Source of the DNA: Advenella kashmirensis WT001
GTDB lineage: Bacteria > Pseudomonadota > Gammaproteobacteria > Burkholderiales > Burkholderiaceae_B
Assembly (NCBI RefSeq): GCF_000219915.2
Contig: NC_017964.1
Location: 1,674,001-1,738,000, forward strand
DNA length: 64,000 nucleotides
Direction of reading: 5' to 3'
The notes below the pieces were generated by a model. The model saw only the letters and a program-made list of their open reading frames with translations, made no database searches and was not told the DNA's origin. A program made the translations under genes and the position numbers. Shown one piece after another: positions 1 to 9,323 of this stretch. Each line of letters opens with the position of its first letter. The stretch's first letter is position 1.

Positions 1-71
1 TAGATGTCTGCAACCTTGAAGGCCACAAAAAAGAGGACCAGTGGGAAAAAATCGAACAGGAGTTTTTTCAT
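1..71 (-). CDS. yciB: YciB/septation protein A, N-terminal fragment
   Basis: Only the first 23 codons lie inside the window; the gene runs off the left edge. The reading starts [18 protein letters not shown], a hydrophobic N-terminus with the LFDFFPL pattern typical of the YciB (IspZ) inner-membrane protein family, which is linked to cell-envelope and septum biogenesis. Its ATG overlaps the stop codon of msrB as ATGA, so the two are probably translationally coupled and in one operon. Assignment rests on a short stretch but the motif and the msrB-yciB neighbourhood agree. Confidence 0.7.
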   Translation of the reverse strand, partial: MKKLLFDFFPLVLFFVAFKVADI

Positions 72-460
72 TCTGCAGGGTCAAAGCGAAGGGACAGCGA
101 ATTGATGCAATAGCGCAGGCCGGTGGGAGGAGGGCCATCGGGGAAAACATGACCAAGATGCGCATCGCAGACATTGCACAGCACTTCGGTGCGCGTCATG
201 CCGTGAGAGGTGTCGACTTCTTCGCGCACATTGTGCGGATTAAGGGGCTCAAAATAACTGGGCCAGCCGCAGCCGGCGTCAAATTTCGTATCTGACGCAA
301 ACAGTGGTGTTCCGCAGGCGACGCAGGTATAAATACCGGGCTGAAAATGATCCCAGTACTCTCCTGTGAAGGCGCGCTCTGTGCCTTTCTGCCGCGTGAC
401 GTGGTAGCTTTCCGGAGAGAGCAGTTCACGCCATTGCTGTTCGGACTTGATGACTTTCAA
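68..460 (-). CDS. msrB: Peptide-methionine (R)-S-oxide reductase MsrB
   Basis: A 130-residue protein covering the whole SelR fold. It reduces the R-epimer of methionine sulfoxide in proteins using thioredoxin. Visible signatures are the zinc-binding pairs CVAC near residue 47 and CNVC near residue 96, the GCGWPSY motif, GHVF, and the catalytic cysteine in RYCINSL at about residue 118. Length is typical for a single-domain cytoplasmic MsrB. It is the promoter-proximal gene of a pair with yciB. A second methionine-sulfoxide repair system (MsrPQ, periplasmic) is encoded near 29.3-31.0 kb. Confidence 0.96.
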   Translation of the reverse strand: MKVIKSEQQWRELLSPESYHVTRQKGTERAFTGEYWDHFQPGIYTCVACGTPLFASDTKFDAGCGWPSYFEPLNPHNVREEVDTSHGMTRTEVLCNVCDAHLGHVFPDGPPPTGLRYCINSLSLRFDPAE

Positions 461-780
461 TGGTGGCCTTTACATCAAAAACGGTGGCGGCTGTCAGGAT
501 AAACGCTGAACCGCCGTACCGGGTTTCTTTAAATAAAATGCCTGCAGCCTGCCGGTCGCACGCTGCTTGGGGCACCCTGCGCCTTGTATTCAAAAATGCA
601 GGCTGTAACCATTCTATTTTAAAGTAAATTGGGGCCTCATTCCTGAATTACCAGGACAAAACTGTATGATTACGCGTTTAAGTGTGACATATTATTGTCC
701 ACCGGTTTGACTATAGCGTGCATCCCATTATCTTAAGACAGTTGTAATTTAGCGAAATCATAATATTTGAGAGACAAATC
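461..780. other. Intergenic region between msrB and the ABC operon
   Basis: A 320-base gap between divergent genes. No coding frame with family similarity is visible on either strand. The right half is noticeably AT-rich and carries the candidate promoter for the downstream ABC operon (separate entry at 707-734). The left half presumably carries the msrB promoter, but I see no clear consensus there. Confidence 0.5.
707..734 (+). promoter_or_regulatory. Candidate sigma-70 promoter of the ABC operon
   Basis: TTGACT at 707-712 and TATCTT at 729-734 with a 16-base spacer, about 47 bases upstream of the ATG at 781. This is the best -35/-10 pair in the AT-rich upstream region. Based on sequence match only. 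Confidence 0.5.
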
Positions 781-1949
781 ATGAAAAAGTTCCTGCCCTG
801 CCTGCTTGGCGTTGCACTTGCCGCCAGCGCTCATTCGGCACTTGCCGAGGATGCAACGGTTAATGTAGGCGTCGTGGTGTCGGCTACCGGCCCGGCCGCG
901 TCGCTGGGTATTGCCGAGCGCAACACCGTGGCGCTGCTGCCGCGTCAGATCGGATCAACCAAGGTCAACTATACCATTCTTGACGATGCGACCGACGCTA
1001 CGCAGGCAGTGCGCAATATGCGCAAGCTGATCAGCGAAAATAATGCAGATGTGATTATCGGCACCACTGCCACGCCCGGTTCGCTGGCGATGATTGATGT
1101 CGCAGCGGAAAAGAAAATTCCCATGATCAGCCTGGCCGCTAGCGCCAGCATTGTCCAGCCCGTGGAGGGCGCACGCACCTGGTCGTTCAAGACGCCGCAA
1201 AATGATGTGTTGATGGCCACCGCCGTGGTGCAGGCGATGGAAAAAGCCGGAACCGGCAAAATCGGTTTCATTGGTTTTTCCGATGCCTATGGCCAGAACT
1301 GGCTCAAGGAGCTCAAAAATGCACTGCAGGGCAAGCCGATAGAGATCGTAGCAACGGAGAGTTACGCCCGTCCTGATACCAGTGTGACCGGCCAGGTGCT
1401 CAAGCTACTGGCCGCCAAACCCGATGCCATTCTGATTGCCGGTTCCGGTACGGCAGCAGCACTACCGCAGCGCGAACTCAAGCAGCGCGGCTTCAAAGGG
1501 CAGATCTATCAGACCCATGGGGCCGGCAACAGCGAGTTTTTGAAAATGTGTGGCAGCGCCTGCGAAGGACTGGTTTTGCCGGCAGGCCCGATTCTGGTTG
1601 CGGATCAGTTGCCGCCGGCCAATCCCATGCGCGTTACCGGCCTGGACTATACACAGAAATATGAGGCGCAATACGGCAAGGGCTCGGTCAGTGGGTTCGG
1701 CGGACATATGAGCGATGCTGGTGCGCTGGTTGCTGCTGCCATTCCCAAGGCGCTGGCAGGGGGTGCGAAACCCGGCACCGAGGCTTTCGCCAGGCGCTGC
1801 GCGATGCGCTGGAAAACACCAAGGATGTGGTCGGCGTGCATGGTGTATTTAACATGTCTGCCAAAGACCATTCAGGGCTGGACGAACGCGCCCGGGTGCT
1901 GTTGCGCGTCAAGAACGGCCAGTGGGAATTTGCCCAGGACCTGAACTAA
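781..1949 (+). CDS. ABC transporter substrate-binding protein (Leu/Ile/Val-type)
   Basis: A periplasmic binding protein of the type I branched-chain amino-acid/amide family. The N-terminus is a signal peptide (MKKFLPCLLGVALAASAHSA, cleavage expected after ALA), followed by a Peripla_BP_6 fold with DDATDATQAVRNMRKLI near residue 62 and ATPGSLAMID near residue 98. The original frame stays good to about 1785; there the frame slips, and adding one base (GAGGC-TTTCGC) restores a natural C-terminus ending KNGQWEFAQDLN with a stop at 1947-1949. I therefore treat the gene as intact with a one-base loss. It is the first gene of a five-component importer operon; the ligand (branched-chain amino acid, amide or aromatic acid) cannot be told from sequence. 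Confidence 0.9.
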
Positions 1950-1981
1950 AGAAAAACCGCAGGCAAAACAACGGAAAGACA

Positions 1982-3019
1982 ATGGATTGGTCAATCGCAA
2001 AGATTCTCATGCAGGACGGGCTGGTGACGGGCGTCATTTATGCATTGCTGGCAGTATCGCTGGTGCTGGTGTTTGCTGTCACGCGCATTATTCTGATTGT
2101 GCAGGGGGAGTTCGTGACCTATGGGGCACTTACCTTTGCGGTCCTGGCCGATGATCAGGTGCCGGGCACCCGCTGGCTGCTGGTGATTGCCGGTCTGCTG
2201 GTCTTTGTGCGCGAACTGTGGCTGGTATTCCGTGGCAAGCCCGCGGCGACACTGATCCGGTCTGCGCTGTTTTGCCTGGTGTTGCCCATTATCGTATTCT
2301 TCGCGGTGCCGGCTGTTTTGGGTACAACGCCTTCGCTCTGGATCAAGGCATTGATGACCTTGTTCCTGGTCGTCCCGCTGGGTCCCATGCTTTACAAGCT
2401 TGCCTATGAATCCATGGCCGACAGTTCGGTGCTGGCGCTTTTTGTGATTTCCATTGCCGTGCACTTTGTTTTCGTTGGCATGGGCCTGGCTTTTTTCGGG
2501 GCCGAAGGGCGTTTGGTTGCCCAGCCATTTTTTGACGGCCAGCTTGAACTGTTCGGTCTGAACTGGACGTATCAAAGCCTGTTCGTGATCGCGATGACAG
2601 CTATTATTATCGCTGCGTTGTGGCTGTTTTTCGGCTATACCCTGTACGGCAAGGCATTGCGCGCGACCGCTGTGAATCGGCGCGGCGCGCGGCTGGTCGG
2701 CATCAGCACCAATATGTCCGGTTTTCTTACCTTTTTGCTGTCGTCCATTGTGGGGGTGCTCTCGGGCATCATGATTGTCTCGTTTATTTCGATTACCTAC
2801 GAAACTGGTTTCATGATTGGTCTGAAGGGCTTTGTGGGGGCCATCATCGGTGGACTGATGAGCTATCCGATAGCCGCTGCCGGCGCGCTGCTGGTAGGCA
2901 TTATTGAATCGTTTTCCACCTTCTGGGCAAGTGAGTACAAGGAAGTGATTGTTTTTGCGCTGATCATCCCGGTATTGCTGATTCTGTCTGTGACCAGCCG
3001 TCACGACGAAGAGGAGTAA
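1982..3019 (+). CDS. livH: Branched-chain amino acid ABC transporter permease LivH-type
   Basis: A 345-residue polytopic inner-membrane permease. I choose the ATG at 1982 (MDWSIAKILMQDGLVTG) rather than the upstream in-frame start, because it follows directly after the binding-protein gene and matches the usual LivH N-terminus. The conserved stretch YALLAVSLVLVFAVTRIILIV and, near the C-terminus, VGAIIGGLMSYPIAAAGALL are characteristic. Roughly eight hydrophobic segments are visible. It is longer than E. coli LivH (308), with an inserted hydrophobic region around residues 60-130. It partners with the LivM half of the next gene. Confidence 0.9.
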   Translation: MDWSIAKILMQDGLVTGVIYALLAVSLVLVFAVTRIILIVQGEFVTYGALTFAVLADDQVPGTRWLLVIAGLLVFVRELWLVFRGKPAATLIRSALFCLVLPIIVFFAVPAVLGTTPSLWIKALMTLFLVVPLGPMLYKLAYESMADSSVLALFVISIAVHFVFVGMGLAFFGAEGRLVAQPFFDGQLELFGLNWTYQSLFVIAMTAIIIAALWLFFGYTLYGKALRATAVNRRGARLVGISTNMSGFLTFLLSSIVGVLSGIMIVSFISITYETGFMIGLKGFVGAIIGGLMSYPIAAAGALLVGIIESFSTFWASEYKEVIVFALIIPVLLILSVTSRHDEEE

Positions 3020-3022
3020 GCC

Positions 3023-4871
3023 ATGAAAAAATGGTCTGTACTGGTGTTTATCGTGCTGCTGGCCCTGCTGCCGGTGGTGCCCGGCGTACCCGAATTCTGG
3101 ATCAATCAACTCAATGCGATCGGCATTGCCAGTCTGGTCGTTATCGGCTTGGTGGTATTAACCGGCGTGGGCGGGCTGACCTCGTTTGGTCAGGCAACGT
3201 TTGTTGGTATCGGTGCCTACGCGACCGCGTGGCTGTCTGCCACTATGGACGGCTCACCCTGGCTGGAGACTGGTGCTGGGCATTGTGTTGACATTGCTGC
3301 TGGCTTTTATATTGGCGCAGGTGACATTGCGCCTGTCTGGGCATTATCTGTCGCTGGCGACGATCGCCGTCTGCCTGATTTTCTATTACCTGTACGGGAA
3401 CATGCCGTTTCTGGGGCGGCATGACGGCATTCCGGGCATCCCGCCAATTTCGTTGTTTGGCTATCCATTGTTGCAGGCCCAAAGTATTTATTATCTGATC
3501 TGGCTGGTCGTGCTGCTGGCGGCCTGGACGGCAATCAACTTGCTGGATTCACGCAGCGGTCGCGCTATTCGCGCCTTGAAAAATGGCGAAAAAATGGCCG
3601 CTTCATTCGGCGTGCATACATTCGGCTACAAGGTAATCGCCTTTGTATACGCGGCTGTGCTGGCTGGCCTGGCCGGCTGGCTGTATGCGCACGAGCAGCG
3701 CGCAGTCAGCCCCAGCACGTTCGGCATCAATTATGGTATTGAGTATCTGTTCATGATGGTGGTGGGCAGTGTATCTTCTGTCTGGGGCGGCATTTTTGGC
3801 GCCGCCGTCATTCTGACGCTCAAAGACCAGATCCAGGACATTGCGCCGCGCCTGTTTGATACATCTACCAACTTTGAGCTGATTGTTTTTGGCGTGCTGG
3901 TGGTGTTGGTGTTGCATCATGCGCGGGAAGGACTATGGCCGATCGTGACCCGTTTTTTTTCCGGCAACAGCCAACGCAAGGTGGCCAGTGGCGCTTTAAC
4001 GCAATGGTGGGCCGATGCGCCGTTATTGCCTAAAACCGACAGGCCCCCGGCAGGCCGACCGTTGCTGCAGGTAACGCAATTACGCAAGGAGTTTGGCGGG
4101 CTGGTCGCGGTGAACGATATCTCCTTTAGCGTGGCTGCCGGTCAGATTGTGGGTCTGATCGGGCCCAATGGCGCCGGTAAAAGCACGACCTTCAATCTGA
4201 TTACCGGTGTCATGCCATTGACGCGTGGTTCGATTGTCTTTCGCGATAAACCCCTGAAGGCGGCAAGGGCAGAAGATATTGCCCGATTGGGTATCGCTCG
4301 TACCTTTCAGCATACCCAATTGCTGCCGCAGATGAGTGTGCTGGAAAATGTAGCGTTGGGCGCGCATCTGCGGCGCTCGGCCGGCGCCATACGCAGCATC
4401 TTGCGGCTGGATCGGCGTGATGAGGCAGCTCTGCTGCGCGAAGCAGCCGTTCAGCTGGAGCGCGTTGGGCTGGGCGATTGCATGTTCGAGCTGGCTGGCA
4501 ATCTGCCGCTGGGCAAACAGCGGATCGTGGAAGTGGCAAGGGCGCTGGCGCTTGATCCAACACTGTTGTTGCTGGATGAGCCGGCAGCGGGCCTGCGTTA
4601 TATGGAAAAACAGGAACTGGCTGCCGTGTTGTCTGCGTTACGTGACGAGGGCATGAGCATCCTGCTGGTAGAGCACGATATGGACTTTGTAATGAAACTG
4701 ACCAGCCATTTGGTGGTGATGGATTTCGGCACAAAAATTGCAGAAGGCACACCGGCACAGATTCAGCAGAACGACAAAGTCCTGCAAGCCTACCTGGGCG
4801 GGATTGACGATGATGTTATTACAGATGAAATTGCGATCGACACGACCGACAATAATGAGGTACGCGTATGA
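3023..4871 (+). CDS. Fused ABC permease-ATPase (LivM-LivG)
   Basis: A single polypeptide that joins a LivM-type permease to a LivG-type ATPase. The permease part begins MKKWSVLVF and contains [20 protein letters not shown]. The frame slips near 3262-3268 and then reads continuously through the membrane domain into the ATPase without a stop. The ATPase has Walker [10 protein letters not shown] (about 4165), an atypical signature LPLGKQR in place of LSGGQ, Walker [12 protein letters not shown] and the switch histidine in VEHDM. Total length is about 616 residues. The fusion is a known architecture in Burkholderiales. Stop overlaps the livF start (ATGA). The slip needs a net loss of two bases or gain of one and is probably sequence error. 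Confidence 0.85.
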
Positions 4872-5626
4872 GCCGGTTACTGGAAGCACATAATATTAAT
4901 GCGCAATACGGCAAGGTGCTTGCGGTCAATGACGTATCTCTGGCCATGGATCAGGGGCAGGTCGTGACGGTGATTGGCGCCAATGGCGCCGGCAAATCAA
5001 CGCTGCTCAATACCCTGATGGGCGCCTTGCCGACCTCTGGTCGTGCCCACGGGCGCATTCTATATCGCGGCCAGGACATCAGCCGGATGCCCGTGGAAGA
5101 GCGCGTGGCGGCAGGCCTGTGCCTGGTGCCGGAAAAGCGCGAGCTGTTTACCAGCATGTCGGTGCAGGACAATCTGCTGCTTGGCGGGTTTCGCCAGTAT
5201 CGCCAGCGCGTTGCCGGCTGGCGCGATACGCTGGACCAGGTTTACCAGCTGTTTCCGCGTTTGCTGGAGCGTCGCGATCAGCGCGCCGGCACGCTCTCCG
5301 GTGGCGAGCGGCAAATGCTGGCCGTAGGTCGCGCGATGATGGCCAAGCCCACTTTGCTCATGCTCGATGAACCCAGTCTGGGACTGGCGCCGCGCGTGGT
5401 GCAGGAAGTGTTTCGCATTATCTTGCGACTGCGCGAGACCGGCGTGTCGATACTGCTGGTCGAGCAGAATGCGCGAGCCGCGCTGCAGGCTTCCGATTAC
5501 GGTTATGTGCTGGAAATGGGCGAAGTAGCGATGGAAGGCTCATCGCAGATTCTGCGTACCGATCCCAAGGTGGCGCAAAGTTATCTGGGGCTCGGCCACG
5601 GCAATAGCAATCAGGCGCAGGACTGA
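4868..5626 (+). CDS. livF: Branched-chain amino acid ABC transporter ATPase LivF-type
   Basis: A 252-residue ATPase with Walker A GANGAGKST near residue 38, signature LSGGERQ near residue 143, Walker B LLMLDEPSLGL and the LLVEQNARAAL switch region typical of LivF. It would pair with the ATPase half of the preceding fusion to drive import. It overlaps that gene by four bases (ATGA), indicating translational coupling, and ends the operon. Confidence 0.95.
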   Translation: MSRLLEAHNINAQYGKVLAVNDVSLAMDQGQVVTVIGANGAGKSTLLNTLMGALPTSGRAHGRILYRGQDISRMPVEERVAAGLCLVPEKRELFTSMSVQDNLLLGGFRQYRQRVAGWRDTLDQVYQLFPRLLERRDQRAGTLSGGERQMLAVGRAMMAKPTLLMLDEPSLGLAPRVVQEVFRIILRLRETGVSILLVEQNARAALQASDYGYVLEMGEVAMEGSSQILRTDPKVAQSYLGLGHGNSNQAQD

Positions 5627-5710
5627 CCCATATCGAAGACACTGTTGTTGCAACTGGGCAGTGAGAAACAGGACTGGCTTGCGTCGATAGCATCTGGCAG
5701 GGCGCTTGCA

Positions 5711-7115
5711 TTATGCTCCGTACTGCTTTGATTGCGTCGGGCGTATGCACCAGGACAGAATAAGGGCCAACAGGCAAATTCCGGCGATAATTACAAACGT
5801 GATTGTAAATGCCTGGGCGATACCCTCTGTGGCAGTGTCAGTGATGTCCTGTGGTCCAAGTGCCATGGAGAACACGCCCGACATGAGCGATGCCCCGGTC
5901 ATCAACCCCAGGTTGCGTGACAATCCCAGCAAACCCGAGAGAAGTCCGCGTTGGGCCTGAGATGCGCCCAGCATGATGACAGTGCTGTTGGCTGCCAGAA
6001 AAAGCTGAAAACCCGGAGTCAATAGCATCAGCGCCACGATGTAGCCGGCTACGCCCAGCCACCGCGGGAAATAGGCCAGTGCGATCAGGCCGAGTGTGGT
6101 CTGAATCAGGCCCGCCATGCGTGTGCGCTGCGCGCCAATGCGGTCGGCCAGCCGGCCCGCCGGCACCCCGGAGATAGCGGCCACCAGCGGGCCGACTGCC
6201 ATCACCAGGCCGATTCCTGCTTCATTCATGCCAAGCCCGAAGGACAGGAAAAAAGGCCCGATGACCAGGGTGGCCATCATCGGAATGGACACCAGCAGAT
6301 TCATCAGCAGCGCCGTGCCCGTTTGCGGGTCACGCAAGTGTACGAGCGGCACCAGGGGTGAGGGCGCTTGCGACTGGACCCGAAGAAACAGGACAAGCGT
6401 GCCGGCAGCGCACACCAGGAGCAGGGGTGCATCCATTGTCGTATTGCCGCCGCCGACCGTGCCCAGTCCGTACAGAATGAGCGTTGCCGTCAACAGAACT
6501 GCGCCCTTCCAGTCTGGCGTGGTGGGGGCCAGACTTTTGTTGCTGGGAACTGCTGGAATGACCCTTGCTGCCAATAGCAACAGACCAGCGCCTAGCAGGG
6601 CCAGCATGATAAACGCTGCACGCCAGCCCATACTGCCAATGAGCACACCACCGAGCGAGGGACCCAGGCAGTGCCGATAGCAGACATGGTGCCGAATAGT
6701 CCCATCGCTGAGCCGACCCGCTCTCTTGTTACGAACGCGTGGGCAATGGAAATGGGCAATGCCATCAGAGTCGCACCACCCACGCCCTGGAGCACTCGCC
6801 CCAGCACCAGCATATCCAGCGTCGGGGCAGCGGCGCAAAGCCTGATGCCAGCACAAAGAGCGTCAACCCGACAATGAGCACACGGCGATGACCGATAAGG
6901 TCACCAAGTTTGCCTGCCAGGACGATTGCGACCGTGATTGTGATCAGGTACGCAAGCATGACCCATTGCACCGCGGGCAGCGTTGCATTGAAATCCCGCG
7001 TTAGAGCCGGTAGCGCCACCGTGGCGATGCTCACGCCAAGTGATGCCAGCAGCATTGCGCCGGCCAGCGCCGTCAATAAGAGCGTAGTTGCTTGTTTGCC
7101 GGGAAGTGCATTCAT
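5711..7115 (-). CDS. MFS transporter, drug:H+ antiporter type
   Basis: A major-facilitator exporter of about 468 residues, reconstructed from three frames. The N-terminal part (MNALPGKQATTLLLTALAG) contains ATVALPALTRDF and the motif-A-like GKLGDLIGHRRVL. Slips near 6828 and 6677 are each repaired by one extra C (in GGC-CTTTGC and GCC-CTGGG), giving LVLGRVLQGVGGA and IGTALGPSLGGVL, the motif C region of antiporters. The remainder shows several more membrane segments and GRLADRIGAQR. It is divergent from a MerR regulator with a MerR-type promoter between, so induction by the transported compound is likely. Substrate unknown. Fourteen-helix DHA2 relatives also begin this way. Confidence 0.85.
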
Positions 7116-7148
7116 GATTTTTCCTTGCCTGTGGATGTTCTGGCAAGT

Positions 7149-7179
7149 ATTATGCAACTTCAAGCCAACTTTAAGTCAA
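7149..7179 (-). promoter_or_regulatory. MerR-type promoter with 19-bp spacer and operator dyad
   Basis: On the minus strand TTGACT (7174-7179) and CATAAT (7149-7154) are separated by 19 bases, the abnormal spacing that MerR-family activators correct by DNA distortion. An imperfect dyad, ACTTCAAG (7157-7164) and CTTTAAGT (7169-7176), 7 of 8 symmetric, sits within the spacer and overlaps the -35. The promoter points at the MFS gene; the regulator gene starts at 7183 on the other strand. Confidence 0.75.
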
Positions 7180-7182
7180 GCC

Positions 7183-7623
7183 ATGAATCTGATTGATATT
7201 GCCGCGCTGTCCCAAAGCAGTGGCGTTCCCACGTCAACGCTGCGCTACTATGAAGAACTCGGACTGATCCAATCCTGCGCACGGCATGGTCTGAGGCGCC
7301 AGTACGACGAGCAAACCCTTACCCAACTGGCATTAATATCCCTGGGAAAGGCAGCCGGTTTTTCTCTGGAGCAGATCAAGGGAATGTTCGGACAGGACGG
7401 AGCGCCGAATCTGTCTCGCCCTGTTTTGCGTGACCGTGCTGATGCCATTGACGATCAGGTTCGCCGATTAAAGGCGCTCCGGGATACGCTACGGCATGTG
7501 GCAGAGTGCCCCGCGCCCAGTCATATGCAATGTCCGAAGTTTCTACAGCTTTTGCGCGTCATACAGCCGAAGGCTGGCGACGCAAAACCCAAGCGTTCGC
7601 AAAGGCAAAGACAGGGCAAGTGA
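7183..7623 (+). CDS. MerR family transcriptional regulator
   Basis: A 146-residue regulator. The start at 7183 gives MNLIDIAALSQSSGVPTSTL, the standard MerR winged-helix N-terminus, followed by RYYEELGLI and a dimerisation helix rich in Leu/Arg (DDQVRRLKALRDTLRHV, residues 86-103). C-terminal cysteines (CPAPSHMQC) could act in sensing but are not a recognised metal motif. The longer in-frame extension upstream is antisense to the MFS gene and is rejected. The gene is divergent from the MFS exporter and is probably both its activator and autoregulated from the shared 67-base intergenic region. Confidence 0.9.
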   Translation: MNLIDIAALSQSSGVPTSTLRYYEELGLIQSCARHGLRRQYDEQTLTQLALISLGKAAGFSLEQIKGMFGQDGAPNLSRPVLRDRADAIDDQVRRLKALRDTLRHVAECPAPSHMQCPKFLQLLRVIQPKAGDAKPKRSQRQRQGK

Positions 7624-7792
7624 TTCGTCTACCGTTATCAACCCGCATCGATCGAAGTGTTAGTGAAATGCAAATACCGATGGTTGTCTGGTGATCTAAA
7701 AATACACAGGGCAGTGTCTGGCATCCGCTTTTGCAAAAGTGAAATGGGGCTGCTGCTTTTTAAGCATGGGTGCGAAGGTTCGCAGAACGCTG

Positions 7793-8536
7793 TTATGCCA
7801 CTGCCATCGTGGTTTTTTTTACCGGTTTTGCACTCTTTTTTAATGCGGCTTTCTTTGCTGGTGGGGTTGCGCCCGTTTTTCTGGCTGGTTGACGCTTAGC
7901 GCCGCCCAGATTCTTTTCCTTAAACTCACACAGGTCTTCAATCCCGCATTGCGTGCACTTGGGTGCGCGCGCCACGCAAATATACCGGCCATGCAGAATC
8001 AGCCAATGATGTGCATCCAGCAAGTACTCCCTGGGCACGAAGCGCATGAGCTTGTCTTCAACTTCACGGACGTTTTTGCCCGGCGCCAGGCCGGTGCGAT
8101 TTGACACCCGAAAAATATGTGTGTCCACGGCCATGGCTGGCTGGCCAAAAGCGGTATTGAGGACAACGTTGGCGGTTTTTCGTCCGACACCGGGTAGCGT
8201 CTCAAGCGCTTCGCGATTATCGGGCACAACGCCCTGGTATTGCTCCTGCAGGATGGCACAGGTGGCCAGTGCATTCTTAGCCTTGGTTTTATAAAGCCCG
8301 ATAGTACGAATCTTTTCGGTGAAGGTCTCCAGTCCCATATCCAGAATGTCTTGCGGGGTTTTACAGGTGTTGAAAATATGGCGGGTGGCCAGGTTGACCG
8401 ATTTGTCGGTCGCCTGCGCCGACAGCAATACGGCGATCAGCAACTGGAATGTGTTTTCGTATTCAAGCTCGGTGGTGGGGTTGGCATTGGCGGCGGCCAG
8501 TCGTTCGAAAATGAGTTTGCGTTTTGCTGCATTCAT
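7793..8536 (-). CDS. nth: Endonuclease III
   Basis: A base-excision-repair DNA glycosylase/AP lyase for oxidised pyrimidines. The helix-hairpin-helix reads [13 protein letters not shown], which holds the catalytic lysine; the catalytic aspartate is in VDTHIFRV. The iron-sulfur cluster loop is present with the expected spacing (C-x6-C-x2-C-x5-C) near residues 188-204. At 247 residues it is longer than E. coli Nth (211) because of a lysine/alanine-rich C-terminal tail of about 35 residues, probably disordered and DNA-binding. It overlaps the rnfB-like gene by four bases, as in the nth-rnfB pairing seen in many proteobacteria. Confidence 0.96.
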   Translation of the reverse strand: MNAAKRKLIFERLAAANANPTTELEYENTFQLLIAVLLSAQATDKSVNLATRHIFNTCKTPQDILDMGLETFTEKIRTIGLYKTKAKNALATCAILQEQYQGVVPDNREALETLPGVGRKTANVVLNTAFGQPAMAVDTHIFRVSNRTGLAPGKNVREVEDKLMRFVPREYLLDAHHWLILHGRYICVARAPKCTQCGIEDLCEFKEKNLGGAKRQPARKTGATPPAKKAALKKSAKPVKKTTMAVA

Positions 8537-9249
8537 GAAGTACTACCCGATGGATTGGTTGTTTTGCGACGTGCGCGTGCCCGTTGCAATGCCAGTGCAA
8601 TGGCTGCTTTTTTGGCGTCTTCGGCGGTGGGCGCGCTCGCCTGGGCCGAATCTGTCTGGTGAGTAGCAGGCTGCTCGGAATGTGCGTCCAGGGCGCTTGT
8701 CTGCTGGTTGGCGGCTGTCGTCTGGGCGCTTGCTCGATGCATCCTTTCTTCTTTTTCCGCAGCGTTCAGTTGCAGGCGCTGTGCCCGTTGTTCATGGCGC
8801 GTTCGAGCCGCATTTGCGTCGTCCTGCGTCCATGGGCGATTGGCATCGACCATGGCGATGCAGTCTACCGGACAGGGGGCAACACACAGCTCGCAACCCG
8901 AACATAAATCGGGAATGATCGTGTGCATGAATTTATTGGCCCCCATAATGGCATCCACAGGACAGGCCTGGATACACAGGGTACAGCCGATACAATGGGC
9001 TTCATCGATCACCGCCACGAGCAAGGGTCCGGGCTGGCCACAGGATTCATCCAGCGGCAAAACGGGCGTATTGAGCACCGCGGCCAGCTTTTCAATGCCG
9101 GCATCGCCACCAGGCGGACAGCGGTTGATTAGCGTGGTGCCGGCCGCCAGGGCCTGGGCGTACGGACGGCACCCGTCGTAGCCGCATTGGGTGCATTGTG
9201 TTTGGGGTAACACCGCGTCTATGCGGTCGATCAGGAGGGCATGGTTCAT
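8533..9249 (-). CDS. rnfB: RnfB-like ferredoxin (electron transport complex subunit B)
   Basis: A cytoplasmic iron-sulfur protein of about 238 residues. An N-terminal Fe-S motif ([13 protein letters not shown]) is followed by two 4Fe-4S ferredoxin motifs, [12 protein letters not shown] and [12 protein letters not shown]. The C-terminal third is low-complexity, rich in Ala/Gln/Thr. It lacks the N-terminal membrane anchor of complete RnfB, and no rnfA, C, D, G or E is adjacent, so it may act as a free ferredoxin rather than in an Rnf pump. I prefer the ATG at 9249 over a TTG three codons upstream; no clear Shine-Dalgarno is visible for either. Confidence 0.85.
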   Translation of the reverse strand: MNHALLIDRIDAVLPQTQCTQCGYDGCRPYAQALAAGTTLINRCPPGGDAGIEKLAAVLNTPVLPLDESCGQPGPLLVAVIDEAHCIGCTLCIQACPVDAIMGANKFMHTIIPDLCSGCELCVAPCPVDCIAMVDANRPWTQDDANAARTRHEQRAQRLQLNAAEKEERMHRASAQTTAANQQTSALDAHSEQPATHQTDSAQASAPTAEDAKKAAIALALQRARARRKTTNPSGSTS

Positions 9250-9323
9250 AGGAGGCAATAAAAAAGGACGCAGCCAAAGCTACGTCCCTCTTATTGTACC
9301 GAAAACGGCAGCGCCAGTTGCTT

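Noticed and set aside
1991..3109. A 372-codon open frame antisense to livH
   Set aside because: It mirrors the codon pattern of the permease gene, is His/Gln-rich and resembles no family; a shadow frame.
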